Source: Candidatus Odinarchaeota archaeon
GTDB lineage: Archaea; Asgardarchaeota; Odinarchaeia; Odinarchaeales; Odinarchaeaceae
DNA: 64,000 nucleotides
Assembly (NCBI GenBank): GCA_016839265.1
Contig: JAEOUO010000003.1
Location: 41,493 to 105,492 of the forward strand
Direction: 5' to 3'
In this document: piece by piece, positions 35,027 to 44,117 of the stretch
Layout: each line of letters opens with the position of its first letter
Numbering within the stretch: the first letter of the stretch is position 1
Notes under the pieces: model-generated
Databases searched by the model: none
What the model was told of the DNA's origin: nothing
The model's input: only the letters and a program-made list of their open reading frames with translations
Program-made: the position numbers and the translations under genes

Positions 35027-36334
35027 CTACTCGTACCCACACCATTCAAGTGCTGCATATGCGTATATTTTAGCCGCTTTAACTAATTCATCTATTTTCA
35101 CATATTCATTTGGACCATGAGCGACTCTAAGATCACCTGGACCTATTGTAACTGTAGGGATGCCAGCCATATTTAAGAATGCAGCGTCGTCAACCGCTGC
35201 GAAACCATAATATTTGGCAGGCTCGTTCATTACTGCCTCGTAGGCTTGGCCACAAAGACGGGAAATTGGAGCGTCTATTGGTAAATCGAAGGCGGGCCAG
35301 AATAAAAGCCACTCGACTTTTGGCGGATGCTTTGTAAGCCAGGGATCTGTTAAAGCCCATTTTTTGATTGTATCTTCAATCTCCTTTTGTATCTGCTCGT
35401 AGGAGTCTTTTGGATGACCCCAGATAGCATATTCTATTGTGCTTTTATTTGATATTACGAAGGCACCATTAGGGCCGCCTGTTATAACACCTGGGTGTAT
35501 TGTGAAATGCCCCGGTCTGGTGAACAGCGGATGTGTTTTAGTTCTCCCCCATTCGTCTTCTAGTTTTCTAAGTCCTTCATATATTATCATAGCTTTGTCT
35601 ATTGAGGAGACTCCTATTTGGTCACCACCACCGCCGGCTCTTATAAGTTCATCTCTCATCGAGGCGTGAACAGCCTTTCCTTCAATGGTAACGCGCATAT
35701 AAGATACGTTCGGGGATGCGGGTATAACAGCTAGGGAATATGGTGGTGCAGATGGTTCAACATTAATACAAGCGTCGGCTTTATATCCTTTTTTGATACA
35801 TGCGCCGGTGCCCGCATCGGTGTTCATCATTTCTTCTCCTACAACACTCTCGTATATTATGTCCCCTTTTAATTTGTATCCTGCGTCAAGGATCCCCCTA
35901 ATAGCGGCTATTGCAGCTATATTGCCGCCTTTCATATCAGTAGATCCACGGCCGTAGATTTTACCGTCTTTGATCTCTCCGCTCCATGGCCCTGCAATAG
36001 TCCAATCTTCATCCGGCCCAGGAGGTACAACGTCAACATGACCATTAAACATTAAGGATTTACCGTTGCCTGTTCCTTTTAGAGTACCTACGAGGTTTTT
36101 TCGCCCCTCTTCATGAGCGAATAAGTCAGTTTTAAAGCCTAGATCCTTCAATATTTGTTCAACGAATTCGTTAACCTTTGTTTCACCCCCGAGTTCTTCT
36201 TCATATTTCACACCGATGTATGTAGGATTTACGCTTCGTATACGAATAGTGTCTTGAGTATGTTTTACTAGTGTATTTTTTAGGGCATCTATTTTTTTGA
36301 ACACTTTATTTTTTACATCTTCTTCTACCGTCAA
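35027..36334 (-). CDS. M20 family peptidase/deacylase (ArgE/DapE-like)
   Basis: 435 residues. Metal ligands are visible: MFNGHVDVVPPG (His, Asp), GRGSTDMKGG (bridging Asp) and VGEEMMNTDAG (catalytic Glu-Glu), with a C-terminal His (VAHGPNEYV). Members hydrolyse N-acyl amino acids or small peptides in the cytoplasm. It lies 21 bases after the AmiS/UreI-like channel gene, so the channel may admit its substrate or release a product such as an amide or urea. Confidence 0.9.
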   Translation of the reverse strand: MTVEEDVKNKVFKKIDALKNTLVKHTQDTIRIRSVNPTYIGVKYEEELGGETKVNEFVEQILKDLGFKTDLFAHEEGRKNLVGTLKGTGNGKSLMFNGHVDVVPPGPDEDWTIAGPWSGEIKDGKIYGRGSTDMKGGNIAAIAAIRGILDAGYKLKGDIIYESVVGEEMMNTDAGTGACIKKGYKADACINVEPSAPPYSLAVIPASPNVSYMRVTIEGKAVHASMRDELIRAGGGGDQIGVSSIDKAMIIYEGLRKLEDEWGRTKTHPLFTRPGHFTIHPGVITGGPNGAFVISNKSTIEYAIWGHPKDSYEQIQKEIEDTIKKWALTDPWLTKHPPKVEWLLFWPAFDLPIDAPISRLCGQAYEAVMNEPAKYYGFAAVDDAAFLNMAGIPTVTIGPGDLRVAHGPNEYVKIDELVKAAKIYAYAALEWCGYE

Positions 36335-36355
36335 GTCCGTTCACTCCTTTTTATT

Positions 36356-36895
36356 TTAAGGTAGGGGTATGCCCATTGGAGTGAAGTATCCAAATATAAA
36401 CCCCAACGCAACTATGCCATTTATCACCGCTACAAGATAGGTATTCCATGCGGTAATCTTCGGCCCTACTTTTCCAAGACCACTGAAGAGATAATAATTG
36501 AACCATAATTGCATCCATAAAACCCAAAAGAATGCGACTAAATACCAGCCTCCAATGATATTAAAGTATATATACGGCCATGTTGCGAAAACGACAAATA
36601 GGGCATAATGACCTAGACCTTTATAATTTTCAGCTCTCCCCAGAATATCAAAAGCGTAAAAGTAATATGTAAACCCAAACAGAAAGCTGCCGGCCATACT
36701 CGCAACGTCGCCTAAAATTAATCCGTAGTAAAAACCTGATATGGCGTTTATAGTTCCCGTTATAAAGCACATAATCATTACTTCAAGCGGTTTGACTCTG
36801 CCTTCTACGCCCAGACCTATTATGAAGAGAACTGCACATACGTATAACATGTTGACTCCTAGTAGGCCTATCGGGAAACTCCAAGGTATTTGCAT
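36356..36895 (-). CDS. AmiS/UreI family channel protein
   Basis: 179 residues, six membrane helices. GLLGVNMLYVCAVLFIIGL, AISGFYYGL, FGFTYYFYAFD and WMQLWFNYYL are typical of AmiS/UreI, which pass urea or short-chain amides. Co-transcribed with the M20 hydrolase. No urease or amidase gene is visible nearby. The 278 bases upstream (36896-37173) are very AT-rich and hold nothing I can support. Confidence 0.85.
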   Translation of the reverse strand: MQIPWSFPIGLLGVNMLYVCAVLFIIGLGVEGRVKPLEVMIMCFITGTINAISGFYYGLILGDVASMAGSFLFGFTYYFYAFDILGRAENYKGLGHYALFVVFATWPYIYFNIIGGWYLVAFFWVLWMQLWFNYYLFSGLGKVGPKITAWNTYLVAVINGIVALGFIFGYFTPMGIPLP

Positions 36896-37173
36896 ATTAT
36901 AACCCCGATTATTTATTTATTTTATATATAAAAATATATCGCATATATTAGTATATTTAATATATATGAATATACTGCTAAGATGAAACAATTAACTATT
37001 CTTAAAAAGGAAAAAAATTGTTATAATATCCTAATAAAAATTTATTTAGAAAGTAAAAGATTAGAATAAGCTCCAGGTTTATAAATATTCTAATGCTTTA
37101 GAAAATAGAGACAATAAAAAAATTGAATACTTGTTAATTTTAAATTCGAATATGTAAAGATCAATAATGTATA

Positions 37174-37866
37174 TTATCTTGCTCTGTTAACCCTTGGTCC
37201 TATTAGAGTCCACAGCCATTCTACGAATTCTCTGAGGTTTTTGGTTTGAATATATACTTCTCCAGGTCCTTTTATTTCTGTTACTAAGCCTTCTCCGCCG
37301 AGTATGGTTGATTTTAAGCCGCCGAATTTTTTCACAGTATATTCGCAAGAATTGCTGAAGGCGACTAGATGATAGTTGTCTATGATGAGGCTTTCACCCG
37401 GTTTTAACACATGTTTGTCTAGGGCTCCAAAGCAGTTTAGGAATACTTGTCCTTCCCCTTCTATTTTGATCATGAATAGGCTTTGACCGAAGATTCCTTT
37501 TACGAATCCTTGCCATTGAGTGTCTAAGGTTACTCCGGGTGTTGAAGCTATATAAGCTGATTGCTGGACGATGTAGCCGTTTTTACTATTCACTTCCAGT
37601 TTCACTATATCTCCTAATGGAGCGGATACTAATCCTATTTCCCCTGGACCGCCATGGGCGATGTAATCGTTAACGAAGAATGATTGTTGTCCTAGTATCG
37701 CGACTTTAAGAGATTTAAAGATCCCTTCCTCTCTTTTCCTAGTTTTCACCTCTAAGTTCGGGGTCATATAAGTCATAGCACCGGATTCAGCGGTTATCAT
37801 TTCTTCAGGTTTAAGTTTAACTACAAGCATTGAATACGAGGGACTGTATTTTATCTCATACTCCAT
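37174..37866 (-). CDS. TIGR00266/AIM24 family protein
   Basis: 230 residues. Patterns MITAESGAMTYMTPNLEV, GPGEIGLVSAPLGD and FVKGIFGQSLFM match the TIGR00266 (DUF124) beta-sandwich family related to AIM24. Function in archaea unknown; often single genes, as here. Confidence 0.85.
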   Translation of the reverse strand: MEYEIKYSPSYSMLVVKLKPEEMITAESGAMTYMTPNLEVKTRKREEGIFKSLKVAILGQQSFFVNDYIAHGGPGEIGLVSAPLGDIVKLEVNSKNGYIVQQSAYIASTPGVTLDTQWQGFVKGIFGQSLFMIKIEGEGQVFLNCFGALDKHVLKPGESLIIDNYHLVAFSNSCEYTVKKFGGLKSTILGGEGLVTEIKGPGEVYIQTKNLREFVEWLWTLIGPRVNRAR

Positions 37867-38024
37867 TTAAAATCCTCCAAAATAAACTGTTATAGTTTAT
37901 TATATCTTCATTAAAGTATATTTAACCTTGATTATTAACTAGACGAATATATTGAATTATCTGTTTAACTTTACTTCAAATAATTTATAAATGTGTATAT
38001 TTATACGTGTATGTGGGGGATATT

Positions 38025-38243
38025 ATGGGAGTTAAAAATATTTCAATAAAGGATAAAGTCTATAAAATGCTTAAAGAAGAGAAACGTGGCGAAGAAAGCT
38101 TCAGTGATGTAATAGAGAAGCTTATGACTAAGAGAAAAATAGATTTAAAAGATTTTTACGGTTGCCTTAGGGATAGTATGATTTTAGATGAAATATTTGA
38201 AAAAATAAAGGAATATCGAGATGAAGCGAGGGTTCGAATTTGA
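38025..38243 (+). CDS. vapB: VapB-type antitoxin (DUF217)
   Basis: 72 residues from ATG 38025 (MGVKNISIKDKVYKML); a GTG at 38007 is in frame but lies in the probable promoter. SIKDKVYKMLKEEKRGEESF-type opening and SDVIEKLM match DUF217 ribbon-helix-helix antitoxins. It overlaps vapC by 4 bases, so both are made together. A TATA-like TTTATAAA lies at about 37983-37990. Confidence 0.85.
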   Translation: MGVKNISIKDKVYKMLKEEKRGEESFSDVIEKLMTKRKIDLKDFYGCLRDSMILDEIFEKIKEYRDEARVRI

Positions 38244-38623
38244 TCATCTTGGATACTAGTGCTATAATTGATATTTTCAGAGGTAGAGAAGGTATTTTAG
38301 ACCTTATAGATACGGATGTAACTACAACGGTGATAAACTATCATGAAATAATGGCTGGTGTGAAACATAAAAAAGCTAAAATTGAGGAACGCTATTTTAG
38401 AAGGTTTTTTTCAAAAATAGAGGTCTTACCATATGAGAGTTCAGCGGCTGAAAAATCAAGTGAAATCCAAGCGTATATGATGAATTTAGGTAAAAAAGCG
38501 AATACGCTTGATATTTTAATAGCTGCGATAGCTATTCAAAATGGAGCTGAGAAAATACTAACAAGGGATAGAGATTTTGTTGAAATATCGAAAATAACTG
38601 ATTTAAAAGTGATAGTGTATTAA
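38240..38623 (+). CDS. vapC: VapC-type PIN ribonuclease toxin
   Basis: 127 residues. The acidic PIN residues are present: ILDTSAIID, NYHEIMAGV, TLDILIAAIAI and LTRDRDFV. TTG start inside the ATGA-like overlap with vapB. Unlike the broken module at 33467-34310, this pair looks intact. Confidence 0.9.
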   Translation: MIILDTSAIIDIFRGREGILDLIDTDVTTTVINYHEIMAGVKHKKAKIEERYFRRFFSKIEVLPYESSAAEKSSEIQAYMMNLGKKANTLDILIAAIAIQNGAEKILTRDRDFVEISKITDLKVIVY

Positions 38624-38638
38624 ATTTAGAATATCAGT

Positions 38639-40249
38639 TTATCTGGCAATTATGGATATTAAAGCTTTCATTAACGGTTTACTAGGTGTTGTTAAATCCA
38701 CGTTTTTAAGCATTGTTAGCATTTGGGCTGGTTGACCGCCTATTTTATCTATGAATCTTAGTGTTTCATCTGATAGTCTTGAGAACAGTTTGTTTAAGAA
38801 GACTTGGGTTAGGGAGACTTTAGCCCCAGCTGTCACGTGTTTAATATATTTTAAGGCGAATTCTGCGCTTAGCTTCCAGCTTCTGGTTACAAGCTCCCAG
38901 CGAGCGTCATTCATTAGATATGTTTTGAAGAATTCTTCACCGCTGAGAGCGCTGATACCTATTGGAATGAAGAATAGTGGGAAGAACCAGGCGGGTGTGC
39001 CTTTAAGATCGTCTAGAAGCTCTAATGTCAGCATGATATCGTCGTCTGTTTCATCAGGTAAACCGGTTATCATGGTTATGCACGGATACCAGTAGACGTC
39101 TTTCAGTATTTGGCAGGCTTCTACAACTACTTCATGCCATTCTTGAGGTGTGTATGGTAGAACTTTACCGCGCATATATTTTTCAAGCAACCTGGGGCTG
39201 CCCGTTTCTAAACCGATCTGCGGGCCTATCCAAGGCTCCTTCTCGTTTACACCCATGTAATAGTTTAATTCTTCTATAGGTTTTTCACCTGCAAGCTTCA
39301 TTGTACTGAAGTTTACATGTGTTGAAACTATTTTATCCACTCCAGGAATATTTCTAAGAGTTTGAAGGAGTTTAGTTAGCGCGTTTAAATTAAGTTCACG
39401 GAATCCTTTAGCCCCATATCTTAACCAATCTTCGCTTAGAAGATACAGGTTTTTCTCACCCGCGGCGATGCTCAGCTTCGCCTCTTTCACGATGATATCT
39501 AAAGGTACACTCCGCCAAGGCACCTGGGTTGGACCGCAGAACTGGCATCCTCGACCGCATCCTTCAGTTATCTGAACGAAACCGCATCTAGCCGGTCCGA
39601 GTATAGGATACACTTGATCAGGTTTTGGGGGTGCTGCTTTCACCACAGCCGGTACACTTTCACCTTTAATGAGTTTATCAATTATTTCAGGTAATGTTAC
39701 TTCAGCCGGACCGTAGTATCTTACATCTATCCCTAATAGTTCCGCCTCCTTATCTGTGACCTGCCAAGCCCCCGGTCCTCCTAAAATAACTTTAAAATTA
39801 TATTTTTCTTTAAGCAGTTTAATCTTCTTCATCAAAGAGAGAAACGCTAATTGAGTGGCTGTTTTCCCTCCTCCTAAGAGGTGGCGTAGAGTCCATGAAA
39901 CAGGGCCTCGACCCATCGGGTCAACCGCATCCACCCCTATTATCTTGGTTTCCTCAGATACAGCTTCATTCAGTTTAGAGGGGTGAATGAATTTTATATC
40001 ACTTTTATTGTAACCGCTATGGACTAAGCTGGCTTCCACTTTTCTAAGTGAGTATGGGGGGGCTAAAACCTCACCGTTCTTCATTCGAGGGCGAGGGCAT
40101 ATAATATATTTTACTAGAAAGTTTGGTAGCACTCTACGTGGAGCGCATAATATGAATCCTAGGAAGGAGGCTCCACCATACTCTGTCATAAGTGTTTCAT
40201 CAGCTGTTAAAATTATCCTGTTCATAAGCTCCCCTCCCAAAGCATACAA
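38639..40249 (-). CDS. B12-binding radical SAM protein (possible GDGT ring synthase relative)
   Basis: 536 residues; start may be the Met at MNRIILTADET. N-terminal cobalamin-type domain with VILGGPGAWQ, then SAM cluster CGRGCQFC (EGCGRGCQFCGPTQVPW). C-terminal TGLPDETDDDIMLTLELL. B12-radical SAM enzymes of this size include the Grs proteins that put cyclopentane rings in GDGT lipids; with tes in the same window that is a reasonable candidate, but I cannot separate it from other COG1032 proteins by eye. Confidence 0.7.
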   Translation of the reverse strand: MYALGGELMNRIILTADETLMTEYGGASFLGFILCAPRRVLPNFLVKYIICPRPRMKNGEVLAPPYSLRKVEASLVHSGYNKSDIKFIHPSKLNEAVSEETKIIGVDAVDPMGRGPVSWTLRHLLGGGKTATQLAFLSLMKKIKLLKEKYNFKVILGGPGAWQVTDKEAELLGIDVRYYGPAEVTLPEIIDKLIKGESVPAVVKAAPPKPDQVYPILGPARCGFVQITEGCGRGCQFCGPTQVPWRSVPLDIIVKEAKLSIAAGEKNLYLLSEDWLRYGAKGFRELNLNALTKLLQTLRNIPGVDKIVSTHVNFSTMKLAGEKPIEELNYYMGVNEKEPWIGPQIGLETGSPRLLEKYMRGKVLPYTPQEWHEVVVEACQILKDVYWYPCITMITGLPDETDDDIMLTLELLDDLKGTPAWFFPLFFIPIGISALSGEEFFKTYLMNDARWELVTRSWKLSAEFALKYIKHVTAGAKVSLTQVFLNKLFSRLSDETLRFIDKIGGQPAQMLTMLKNVDLTTPSKPLMKALISIIAR

Positions 40250-40306
40250 GCACTAAAAACCAGTTTTAGATAATGAATTAAATCATATAAATATATTTCG
40301 ATATAC

Positions 40307-41872
40307 TTACTTGTAGTTAAATATTAAGAGAAGTATTTTCTCTAAGAGAGGGGTGTTAAGAGAGGTTTGACTTTCAAATCTTCCTTTATAAGCTTCCTGC
40401 TCTAATCCTAGATCGTAGCATGTGGTCTGCTCGATGTTGATGAGTAAACCTGGTGTTTTAAATTTCTCAAAGTCAGGTTGATGTTTTTCATAGAAGGGCG
40501 CGCAGCAGCAGCCAATGTATCCTTTAGACCCGGCTTCATCCAGCTCCCCTAGTTTTTCCTCTAAATGCTCGTAGTTTACTATCGTGAGAGGTTTAAGATT
40601 ATATTTTAAAGCGAGCTTGTAACCGTCTCCTACAGTGCATAAACCACATAAAGTGCATCCTTCTTTATGCCTATAATCGCAGCCGACCAGCTTAGAGCAA
40701 TAGGGTAAAAGAAGAGTGTCTACACCGTTAACTATAAAATAATCAAGTTTCTTGTTTACTAGAAAAAGATTGTTGATCTCGTTCAGAGTTAAACCGTAAG
40801 TAGTATATTTTATTCGATCTATAGCTTCTTTAAATAATAGTTTGAAATCGCCGAGTTTAACACCAGGAATCTGAAAGTCTCGTCGACTCAGCTTTAATAA
40901 TACTTTATTAACTTCCCTCATATCAAGCGGTAGATGTTTTAAACTAGATTCTAAATCGTATATGATCCCTGGCGGGTAAGCGAAGAAGTCACCTGTAATG
41001 AAAGCGGATGTGATCAAGTTTAATTCAACATCTACAGATAAAGCTAGCTTAACAAGTCCGCCGGGGGTTTTTCTAAGCGTGAAGAGAGCGTTACCCTGGT
41101 TTCCAGACGCTCTTATCCCGTAAACCCAGTCCTTCGATTTAAAGTATGGCAGCTTGTTTAAAAACTCTGTTCGCTCAAAGTCTGTAAGATCACCTTCCAC
41201 GAATTGTATTCGAAACTCCTCGCTGAAGCCCTCTAAAATAGCTTTTTTAATCTCAGTGTACGAGGGAATATAACCCAACTCCCATTTTATCGTTGTAACC
41301 CTTTCTTTAAGACTGGCCACCTCTTTATCAGATAGTTTTTTAACGGGGACTTTTAAAGCGCGAAGCATTCTATTAATATCTAAATCAACTAGAAGCGTGC
41401 CTTGAAACATGAAAGCACCGCCGTTACTAGTGCCACCTGTCCCGCTTATCTTCCGGTGCCCTATCTCTATATCATTTTTAGGTCGGAATCGTGCTTTCAA
41501 ACCAAGTTTACGTAAACCTTTAACCGCAGCGTTGCAAAGCCGCTTGTAAAGTAAGTCAACTTTATACGGGAATCTATCACCGTCTAAAGTGGCGAAAACC
41601 TCCCAGCCGAGATGCTCCGGACTAAAGTAGATAGCTCCGCCTCCCGTAATCCGCCTATTAATATCGATATTATTCTCCACACAATATGAGATTCGAATCT
41701 CCTGTTCAACAGATTGATGATATCCGACGAGGGCTACAGGTGGATTAAACCTGAGAAAACGGAAAGTATTAGGTACCAAGCCTTCAGCTCGAGCGTCTAA
41801 GATAACCCGGTCAAGAGTAATATTCTCCGCTCCAGTTAGAAGCCCCGTGTCTACAACTCTCCAAGTCTCCAT
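40307..41872 (-). CDS. lplA: Lipoate-protein ligase LplA fused to DUF116
   Basis: 521 residues. Residues about 1-250 are a biotin/lipoate ligase domain: RRITGGGAIYF, the lipoyl-AMP loop, and DIEIGHRKISGTGG with the catalytic Lys. A middle part follows the ligase accessory domain. Residues about 370-520 are DUF116, with Cys motifs GCTLCGLC and GCCCAPFYEK. The ligase attaches lipoate or octanoate to carrier proteins such as glycine cleavage H protein. It is divergent from LipS2, with the start codons 79 bases apart. Confidence 0.85.
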   Translation of the reverse strand: METWRVVDTGLLTGAENITLDRVILDARAEGLVPNTFRFLRFNPPVALVGYHQSVEQEIRISYCVENNIDINRRITGGGAIYFSPEHLGWEVFATLDGDRFPYKVDLLYKRLCNAAVKGLRKLGLKARFRPKNDIEIGHRKISGTGGTSNGGAFMFQGTLLVDLDINRMLRALKVPVKKLSDKEVASLKERVTTIKWELGYIPSYTEIKKAILEGFSEEFRIQFVEGDLTDFERTEFLNKLPYFKSKDWVYGIRASGNQGNALFTLRKTPGGLVKLALSVDVELNLITSAFITGDFFAYPPGIIYDLESSLKHLPLDMREVNKVLLKLSRRDFQIPGVKLGDFKLLFKEAIDRIKYTTYGLTLNEINNLFLVNKKLDYFIVNGVDTLLLPYCSKLVGCDYRHKEGCTLCGLCTVGDGYKLALKYNLKPLTIVNYEHLEEKLGELDEAGSKGYIGCCCAPFYEKHQPDFEKFKTPGLLINIEQTTCYDLGLEQEAYKGRFESQTSLNTPLLEKILLLIFNYK

Positions 41873-41957
41873 TTTAAGGTCATAGAAAAATTAAATAAAC
41901 AGTATATAAAACTATTTTAAATATTCGATGAAAGTTTATTCTTCTTAGTGGTTGAAG

Positions 41958-42941
41958 ATGAGTTTTCAAAAAGAAGCGCAGAGCGTATTCAACAGTCCAC
42001 CAGCCGAGTTCGCCGACTACTTACAGCAAGCTTGGAATCTTACAAGAAAACTGCACGGATGGGAGGTAAACTTTTACGCTCCTAGCATACTCAAATACGA
42101 CGCTGAGGGTTTCAGAGAGCCTGTTAAAAATATTTTTCAATCCATTTCAGTCACCGGTTGGAAGTGCATGTTAATGTGCGAGCATTGTAAGGGGCGACTC
42201 CTGCGACCCATGCACAGTGCAACCAGCCCTGAGCGGCTTTTAAAACTAGGAGAAGAACTTTATAATAAAGGCTGTCGAGGTCTTTTAATCAGCGGTGGCT
42301 CAGATTTAAACGGTGCTGTACCTTTAGCCAAGTTCACGAATAGCATAAGAGTTTTAAGAGATAAATTTGGAATGAAGATAGCTGTTCACACCGGTTTAGT
42401 AGATTATCAAACAGCTAAAGCGCTTAAAGAAGCAGGCGTAGAATCAGCGATGATCGATATAATAGGCGATGAAGAGACGATCAGAGAAATATATCACTTA
42501 AATAAGCAGCCTGAGGATTTTGAAAAAGCTTTAAGTGATCTAATTCAAGCCGGCTTGGAGGTGAGCCCTCACATCGTAGTAGGATTATATAAAGGCCGGG
42601 TTAAAGGCGAGTTTAAAGCTTTAGAGATAATCAGTAAGAGTAAAGCCTCGAACATCGTCATCGTAGCTTTAAAACCACTAGACACCGGTGAACTCGGTGA
42701 AAGAGTTCCTACACCCTTAGAGATAGGGCGTTTTATCACACTCACGAGATTAAAAAATCCTAGTAAAAAGATTCTTTTAGGGTGCGCTAGACCAGGCGGA
42801 GACCACAAAGTTAAAACAGATCTACTCGCGATCCGAGCGGGGGTTAACGGAGTTGCTTTTCCAACACAGGAGGCTATTAAATACGCGGAGAGAATCGGGT
42901 TAAACGCGAAGTTCAGCGCTTACTGTTGCTCGTTTATTTAA
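41958..42941 (+). CDS. lipS2: Lipoyl synthase component LipS2-like radical SAM protein
   Basis: About 327 residues from ATG 41958 (TTG 41952 is in frame). The SAM cluster is CMLMCEHC, in SVTGWKCMLMCEHCKGRLL, followed by SGGSDLNGAVP. This is the COG1856 pattern; LipS2 of Thermococcus is of this type and needs LipS1. Its divergent neighbour is the lipoate ligase, and the LipS1-like gene is at 11771. The C-terminus ends in a Cys pair (YCCSF). Confidence 0.75.
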   Translation: MSFQKEAQSVFNSPPAEFADYLQQAWNLTRKLHGWEVNFYAPSILKYDAEGFREPVKNIFQSISVTGWKCMLMCEHCKGRLLRPMHSATSPERLLKLGEELYNKGCRGLLISGGSDLNGAVPLAKFTNSIRVLRDKFGMKIAVHTGLVDYQTAKALKEAGVESAMIDIIGDEETIREIYHLNKQPEDFEKALSDLIQAGLEVSPHIVVGLYKGRVKGEFKALEIISKSKASNIVIVALKPLDTGELGERVPTPLEIGRFITLTRLKNPSKKILLGCARPGGDHKVKTDLLAIRAGVNGVAFPTQEAIKYAERIGLNAKFSAYCCSFI

Positions 42942-43024
42942 ATATTTATTTCATAAATATTTATTAAATAGAATCTACTAATATATAATTAAAAATTAAT
43001 TTAAAATAAAAGGAGAGATAAAGT

Positions 43025-43351
43025 ATGAGTTATGTGAAAGTGGCTGAAAAATCCGAAATACCAGTCGGAGAGATGAAAGCCGTTAAACTAGGAGATAAAG
43101 ATATCCTAATAGCTAACGTTAACGGAAAATACTATGCGATCGGGGGTAAATGCACTCATAGAGGCGGGGATCTAGCTAAAGGAAAACTGGAAGGAACCAC
43201 GGTTATCTGCCCAAGACATAAAGCTCAGTTCGATGTAACTACAGGGAAATCTGTTGCAAAACCTAAAGTACCTTTAAGCCAGCCTTTAAAAGATGAACCC
43301 GTATACAAAATTAAAGTCGAAGGAGAAGATATTCTAATCCTACAAGAATAA
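43025..43351 (+). CDS. Rieske [2Fe-2S] ferredoxin-like protein
   Basis: 108 residues behind AGGAGAG. Cluster ligands are CTHRGG and CPRHKAQF (Cys-x-His, Cys-x2-His), spaced as in soluble Rieske ferredoxins. No signal peptide, so cytoplasmic. It probably passes electrons to an oxygenase or reductase not visible here. Confidence 0.9.
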   Translation: MSYVKVAEKSEIPVGEMKAVKLGDKDILIANVNGKYYAIGGKCTHRGGDLAKGKLEGTTVICPRHKAQFDVTTGKSVAKPKVPLSQPLKDEPVYKIKVEGEDILILQE

Positions 43352-43366
43352 AAAATATAAGGTAGG

Positions 43367-43969
43367 CTAGCTTAACATTCGATCCCGCCAGCGCTCTATT
43401 TGAGCGGTTAACTCCTCCACATCTCTTTTAGTAAGCTTCGAATCCTTATATTTTCTCAACGTGTTTATAACTCGCGCGATTTCATGGTATACTGGATGGA
43501 AAGAATGATACTCCATTAATTTATCCCTAGATGTTTCGAATTCTCTTGCAAGTTCTTCACCTGAAAGATCAGCTTCTAAAGTTGAAGCCATATACCGGAA
43601 TATATCATCCACTGGACCTTTAGAAGGAGTAGCCTGAGAGACTTTAACGGCTACGCTTACAGGTTCTTCAACCGGTTTAACCACAGCTTCAGAAACCTTA
43701 CTTTCCTGCACTACTGCAGTTTCAGGTTTAACTGAAACAACAGGTTTAGCAGCAAGACTTCTAACAGACTCTTCTATAGCTAGTACCCGATCATATAATT
43801 CTTTGACATCTATTTTCTGCTCTTTCAACTGGTTAAGAGACACGCGAATCTGCTCGAATTTACCGGCTACGATTTCGATAAGCTCCTTGAAAAGAGTTTT
43901 AAGCGAGTTATTTAAGTTGACAAGCTCCTCTATTTTCTTAATAAGCATGCGTTGAACATCCTCAGACAT
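43367..43969 (-). CDS. Coiled-coil protein of unknown function
   Basis: About 200 residues from ATG 43969 (MSEDVQRMLIKK); GGTGG directly upstream decides this start over GTG 43978. The N-terminal half is a coiled coil (to about residue 75), then a Val/Pro/Lys-rich flexible linker, then a helical domain (SKGPVDDIFRYMA, EELAREFETSRDKL). No family recognised. It is divergent from the next unknown gene, which has a similar Pro/Val-rich linker. Confidence 0.6.
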   Translation of the reverse strand: MSEDVQRMLIKKIEELVNLNNSLKTLFKELIEIVAGKFEQIRVSLNQLKEQKIDVKELYDRVLAIEESVRSLAAKPVVSVKPETAVVQESKVSEAVVKPVEEPVSVAVKVSQATPSKGPVDDIFRYMASTLEADLSGEELAREFETSRDKLMEYHSFHPVYHEIARVINTLRKYKDSKLTKRDVEELTAQIERWRDRMLS

Positions 43970-44117
43970 GAAAACCACCTTAACTTATTAAAAATATATA
44001 TTAAACGGTATTAAAACCTAGCTTACTGCTAATAGAAAACTTAACAAAACACTTTTATTAAAGGATTGTTTTAAAAAATTTAAAAGAGAAGTTAACAATA
44101 TTTTAAGAGGGTTAAAC

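Noticed and set aside
36896..37173. 278-base AT-rich gap that could hide an RNA gene or origin
   Set aside because: No stable hairpin, tRNA-like arm, box C/D pair or repeat seen; only TATA-like runs.
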